From Diadema setosum (taxonomy: Eukaryota > Echinodermata > Echinoidea > Diadematoida > Diadematidae): DNA of 64,000 nt. Below the pieces are notes generated by a model. The model did not search any database, was not told where the DNA came from, and worked only from the letters and a program-made list of their open reading frames with translations. The position numbers were made by a program, and so were the translations under genes. Every line of letters starts with the position of its first letter. Positions within the stretch are counted from its first letter, which is position 1. The DNA lies in contig CM067077.1 of NCBI GenBank assembly GCA_033980235.1, positions 11,945,797-12,009,796 on the forward strand. The letters run 5' to 3'. Below, piece by piece: positions 59,515-64,000 of the stretch.

Positions 59515-60298
59515 CATGTAGACTTCAGTGTGGCAACATTAGGGTCATTTACATCTGTACACTGCCACTGAAAAAAAAAATAATTGTTTTTGGCACATTC
59601 CAGGTTTTGTCAGAAGATGCTGGGCAACTACACATTATGTACTGCAGGTGCATTTTTATTTTCATTCGTTTTTATTTTATTAAGTTGTTGTTTTTTGGGG
59701 TGGGGGGGGGGGCAGTGTAAATGGACGTTCATTCCCCGACTTGCTGGTTTTATTCTGTTTTTTGTTTTTTGTTTTTTGTCACACATTTGCCCTCTTCACA
59801 GGGAGCAAACTCCTTCCAGCCTGTCCATAAAGCACTTATGTGCACTCCTTGACTACTGAAAGGCCCAAATCTATGACATTTTTTCTTCGGCATGATCTGC
59901 ATTTGCCAAAACACTGGGAAGATTCTGCTTTTTCTGGCAGTGTAAATGATAAGCTATGGGTTTTCCCTTTGTTTCTGTTTGTTTGTTTGTTTGTTTGCAA
60001 TTGTACATGTACATCCACCTAAATAGGATTTTGCAAGGGTTAAAGAATAGTGTTTTTATTTTTACACTGCAGAAAGAAAAAATATGAAATATCTCACCTT
60101 TTTTTATATTTAAAGCCAAACAATCTAAAAATTGAAATATAGAGACTAATAAATAGAAATGGAAGTGTCATCCCTCTCCAGCTAATGCTTTGGCAGATAA
60201 CATAGTAGATCTCCAGAGCAAATAATTTCCTGAACTCACTTTTCTCACATCGCTATAAAGAAGCAGAATATGCTTTACAGTCTGCTCTCTGTGACAGC

Positions 60299-60352
60299 AC
60301 TTTTACATGCAAGCAGGGAGGTGCTAATAGCACCTCCCTGATGCAAGTAAAA
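60299..60352. repeat. tight hairpin CAGGGAGGTGCT-AAT-AGCACCTCCCTG
   Basis: Perfect 12-bp GC-rich stem with a 3-base loop, extended by matching flanks (TTTTACATGCA against TGCAAGTAAAA) to roughly 25 paired positions. Confidence 0.8.
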
Positions 60353-60403
60353 AATATCCACTTATTCTACCGTCCCATTTTATATGGAAGCTCATTATGC
60401 ATA

Positions 60404-60781
60404 TGGTAGAGATGAGAATTGGGCTTTTAACTTTTTGCGAGATACCAAGAAAACACTTATAAAATAGTACAGAGCATACCATCTTAAGAGGAATTCAAAG
60501 TTTATTTTATGAAAATCGGGTTTGGAATGACTGAAACATCAAAAAACAAAGTAAAGCAAAGCGATCGTAATAAAGTGTGGGTCCCACACTTATTAGAATC
60601 GCTCTGTTTTTGATATCTCAGCCATTTTAAAACCAATTTTCATCTAGTAAACGTTGAATTCCTCATGGAATTACATGCTCTTTCATATTTCATAAGAGGT
60701 TTCTCATTATCTCACCAAAAAAAAAAAATGTTAGAAACCTGAAATTAGCTCTCAACCAAAACTTATATACGAACCCTTTAA
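60404..60781. mobile_element. family 1 MITE, left end truncated
   Basis: Left side GAGATGAGAATTGGGCTTTT and right side CCCTTTAA match the 8188-8585 element, but the first 20-25 bases at the left are missing. The palindromic body is retained, with the centre near 60580. Confidence 0.75.
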
Positions 60782-61475
60782 ATGAAGACAAGTCAGTTAC
60801 TAAGATTTTTTGACACTCTATTTCTTTGTTTTGACAAGCATTTTTAAAAACTTTAAAAAATGGCACAAATCCTCAATTTCTCTTGTTTGTATATATATGT
60901 TTTATCAAATCTGCAAAAGACCTCACCAAGGCAGTGTTAACCCGTTCCATACTGGAACCTTGTGGCCTGTGTATTAGTCTATAGGGATTTCAGAATTCAG
61001 TATGAAATGGGTTAAACACAAGGTATACCGAAATTTAGTGAGCATTTGAAATTAGGAGGCATGCGTGCTGAGATATTATGTTTTCTGGGTTTTTCTTCCA
61101 TTCATACACAATGGGTGTTTTTTTGTTTTTTTTTTCCGAGATTGGCATGCAAAGTTTATAGCTTCTGTGCTCAAAACCTTGCATGAATTTACCATTTCTG
61201 TGTATTAAAAGGAGAGTTTTCCTGAAAAGGGACCTATTTATATGAAGTTGCACAAAATTGGCCTTCCACTTTTCAAATCATCCAAGATATGTACATGTTG
61301 CCCGATGAAAACTCAGTTCTCCCCACATCAGGTTATTTCTAAGCAGTGATGATTTTGATAAAGAGCTAACCACTCTTATCTGGTCTACACTACAGTCTCT
61401 CCACATACAGTATGAGGTTTAATAAATTTATCAGCAATGATTTTTTAGGGTGTGTTTATTTCTCATTTTAGTGCC

Positions 61476-61566
61476 GGAATCAGCATTCTGAAACGTGGTT
61501 AGGGTAAAACATGGGTGCGTTCCGACTCGCCGTGATACAAACAGTGTTTCAAAATGCTGATTCTTT
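61476..61566. repeat. inverted repeat GAATCAGCATT...AATGCTGATTC
   Basis: GAATCAGCATTCTGAAAC and GTTTCAAAATGCTGATTC flank about 50 bases. A further copy of the half-site lies near 62373. Confidence 0.6.
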
Positions 61567-61631
61567 ATGCACAAATTAGTGCATTTACGGTCAGTGTTTT
61601 GCTCTGATCACATTTACTGGTAAAGCATAAA

Positions 61632-62162
61632 CTGTATACGCTATAATTTTCACGTACATAAATTTTCGTGAATTGCCGCTGTCACACATTTTCGCGAGTG
61701 GTTAAATTCGCGATTGGGGGACCAGAGAAAATATGAAGTGGCAAAGAAAGTGTGAATTTTCAACTTACTAGCAAATAAGAATGATACTAGTTTATAATAT
61801 ACACTGCATGAAAAAAAAACTTACCAAACTCTCCGAACTAGTAAGTTAGAATTCAACATTTTTGAAGTGGTTAAGTTCATCGCGCTAGATTTGTGATGAG
61901 TGGTCCCCTTGCGATAATGGATTGGCTCTCTACAGTATTCGTAAGTAGACGTGGACGTGCTATATGTATGTAAACAAGCTTAGCCAGTATGGTCTGTTCG
62001 GAAAGCCGTGACATGGTATACTAGTACTGAAATGTTCGTATCATCAAGGCAAGGGATTCATTTTGAAAGGTAATATTTTCGGGTGTTGTTCATTTCGCGA
62101 ATAGCTCCCGACTCGCGAAATTCACGAAAATAAAACCCCCGCGAAATATATAGCGTATACAG
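61632..62162. mobile_element. MITE with CTGTATACGCTATA ends
   Basis: CTGTATACGCTATA at the left and TATAGCGTATACAG at the right, followed by TA; the left TA has mutated. Subterminal TTCGCGAA-type motifs recur in mirrored order. About 530 bp, non-coding; probably Tc1/mariner-like. Confidence 0.75.
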
Positions 62163-62164
62163 TA

Positions 62165-63240
62165 CATGCCAAACAGAAGTTTATGATTCATCTCAATGCC
62201 TTTCAGGTTCACAATGAGTAGACATGTATATATATGCAGAACAGTTCACTACAATAGGGGTTTAAAGGACTTCAGCAATACGCAGTGCATGTGTGTGGTA
62301 TAAGGTACTATCAGCTTTTTCTCAAGCTTTAAAATATTTACCTTAAACAGTACCCCCATGAATGTCGTTTTGAATCAGCATGTTTGAAAGCATATATTTG
62401 AAAACACTGATTCTGCCTTCGGCAAATTGAACATTATGCACCCCCGATTTGCCCCCCAAACGAACCTACAGTATAAAGGGCCTCTCATAAGCTTACATTT
62501 AGTGTAATAGTAGAAAACTTTGTCAACTTTATATAAACTGTAAAGTGAGAATCACAGTGTGTGAAGGCCAGAGGAAAATGCGCGCCCTTCCAACTGCTGG
62601 TCTTTCATTCCTGGTGTGATTTTGTGCACTAAACCATCAGCGAATGAGTTATGAAAGATCTAATGCTCAGACATATTCCATTCATATGTTTTTTTATGCT
62701 TGGATGGCTCCAATACAAAAATAGTGTGCCTTTACATTGTAAAGTCTCCTTGGTTCTTAGTCTTGTTTCAGTCTGTTTGACATTTATAAATCATAAAAGG
62801 GACAGGACATTTGTTAAATGATTTGCAATTTCCAGTGGCTCAGTTCCTCAAAATCATATAGTCATAGTGATTACATTGTATTTACAGTATAAACACCTAT
62901 TACAATAACTAATCAGAGTCAGTTTGAACATACATCCTGTATGAGTGGAATTGCACTAGGGGTTAACACCAGGTAAAAAAAAAAATACTGTCTGCAGTCT
63001 GAAAAGAAGACTAGGTGGTATTACTACATGGATCTTTTGCCCACAATGCCAGCATCAGATGAATGATAATATGCATACTTTCATGTGGATAATGAATGGT
63101 GTTGGTAAAGTGCAATTCTATTCTATGTTTGAGTTGATTTCAGTGTATGCCTTTAAAATCATTATAATTCTTACTTTTGAATATTTTCATTCCTGTCTGA
63201 TTTCCAATATGGATATGTCTGCCATCAGTGAAAAAAAAAA
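62165..63240. other. no recognisable gene
   Basis: AT-rich unique sequence, with a 10-base A-run just before the satellite. Confidence 0.4.
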
Positions 63241-63245
63241 ATGTA

Positions 63246-64000
63246 AGCGTATTTCAAGTTTAGCGTATCTAAATATAATCACACGTAATTAAAAGAATTT
63301 TACTTACTTTCAATGCACAGCAATATTAGGAATCACCCTCTGAATTTACTCTTTCCTTTTCAAGATTCTATTTAGCGTATTTCAAGTTTAGCGTATCTAA
63401 ATATAATCACACGTAATTAAAAGAATTTTACTGACTTTCAATGCACAGCAATATTAGGAATCACCCTCTGAGTTTACTCTTTCCTTTTCAAGATTCTATA
63501 AGCGTATTTCAAGTTTAGCGTATCTAAATATAATCACACGTAATTAAAAGAATTTTACTGACTTTCAATGCACAGCAATATTAGGAATCACCCTCTGAAT
63601 TTACTCTTTCCTTTTCAAGATTCTATAAGGGTATTTCAAGTTTAGCGTATCTAAATATAATCACACGTAATTAAAAGAATTTTACTGACTTTCAATGCAC
63701 AGCAATATTAGGAATCACCCTCTGAATTTACTCTTTCCTTTTCAAGATTCTATAAGCGCGTTTCATGTTTAGCGTATCTAAATATAATCACACGTAATTA
63801 AAAGAATTTTACTGACTTTCAATGCACAGCAATATTAGGAATCACCCTCTGAATTTACTCTTTCCTTTTCAAGATTCTATAAGCGTATTTCAAGTTTAGC
63901 GTATCTAAATATAATCACACGTAATTAAAAGAATTTTACTGACTTTCAATGCACAGCAATATTAGGAATCACCCTCTGAATTTACTCTTTCCTTTTCAAG
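63246..64000. repeat. 127-bp satellite, at least six copies, open to the right
   Basis: Units start AGCGTATTTCAAGTTTAGCG at 63246, 63374, 63501, 63628 (one base changed), 63755 (two changed) and 63882. Unit length is 128 then 127 bp, and units are more than 95 percent identical. The array continues beyond the window. Confidence 0.97.

Overview
This is eukaryotic, intron-bearing, AT-rich and extremely repeat-dense DNA, most likely from a marine invertebrate deuterostome and probably an echinoderm. That placement is inference: it rests on the animal-type NSUN5 gene, a BEL/Pao retrotransposon, a tRNA-derived SINE and many foldback and palindromic repeats. No bacterial, organellar or viral gene organisation is seen.

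One complete host gene is recognisable. NSUN5, a 28S rRNA cytosine-5 methyltransferase, lies on the minus strand from 32242 to 20622 in seven exons, all with consistent splice phases, and encodes 568 residues. A second host gene is probable on the plus strand: a first coding exon at 41473-41574 (34 codons, strong GTGAGT donor). Its remaining exons are not visible and probably lie beyond the window.

Layout. 1-4.4 kb: TA repeats holding a MITE, a foldback of short repeated motifs, and microsatellites. 4.4-10.1 kb: a cluster of palindromic TTAA-flanked MITEs, a broken Ty3/Gypsy integrase, and two Helitron-like elements (5921-6897 and 8767-9927), the second nested inside a MITE. 10.5-15.6 kb: a decayed BEL/Pao retrotransposon with two internal tandem duplications. 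17.3-19.5 kb: a decayed gene of a high-copy, transposase-like family. 19.9-20.4 kb: a pogo-type MITE. 20.6-32.2 kb: NSUN5, whose 5.7 kb first intron holds a 162-bp tandem array and long hairpins. 34.7-35.0 kb: a SINE. 42.3-51.2 kb: a giant inverted-repeat element with arms made of about 165-bp tandem units, split by a 4.86 kb Helitron-like array with four 5' ends and one 3' end. 52.2-62.2 kb: more MITEs, some nested, and a 2.5 kb TA-flanked element carrying a repeated TAACGTATCTG motif. 63.2-64.0 kb: a 127-bp satellite running off the end.

The most interesting material is in the mobile DNA. Three sequence-unrelated elements share one Helitron2/Helentron-like end architecture: a 5' hairpin, an inverted copy of the 5' end just inside the 3' end, and a 3' hairpin followed by CTAG. 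Each carries multiple copies of a different transcription-factor-like palindrome or direct repeat (DR1, X-box, CRE). Several unrelated elements contain internal tandem repeats of about 159-190 bp.
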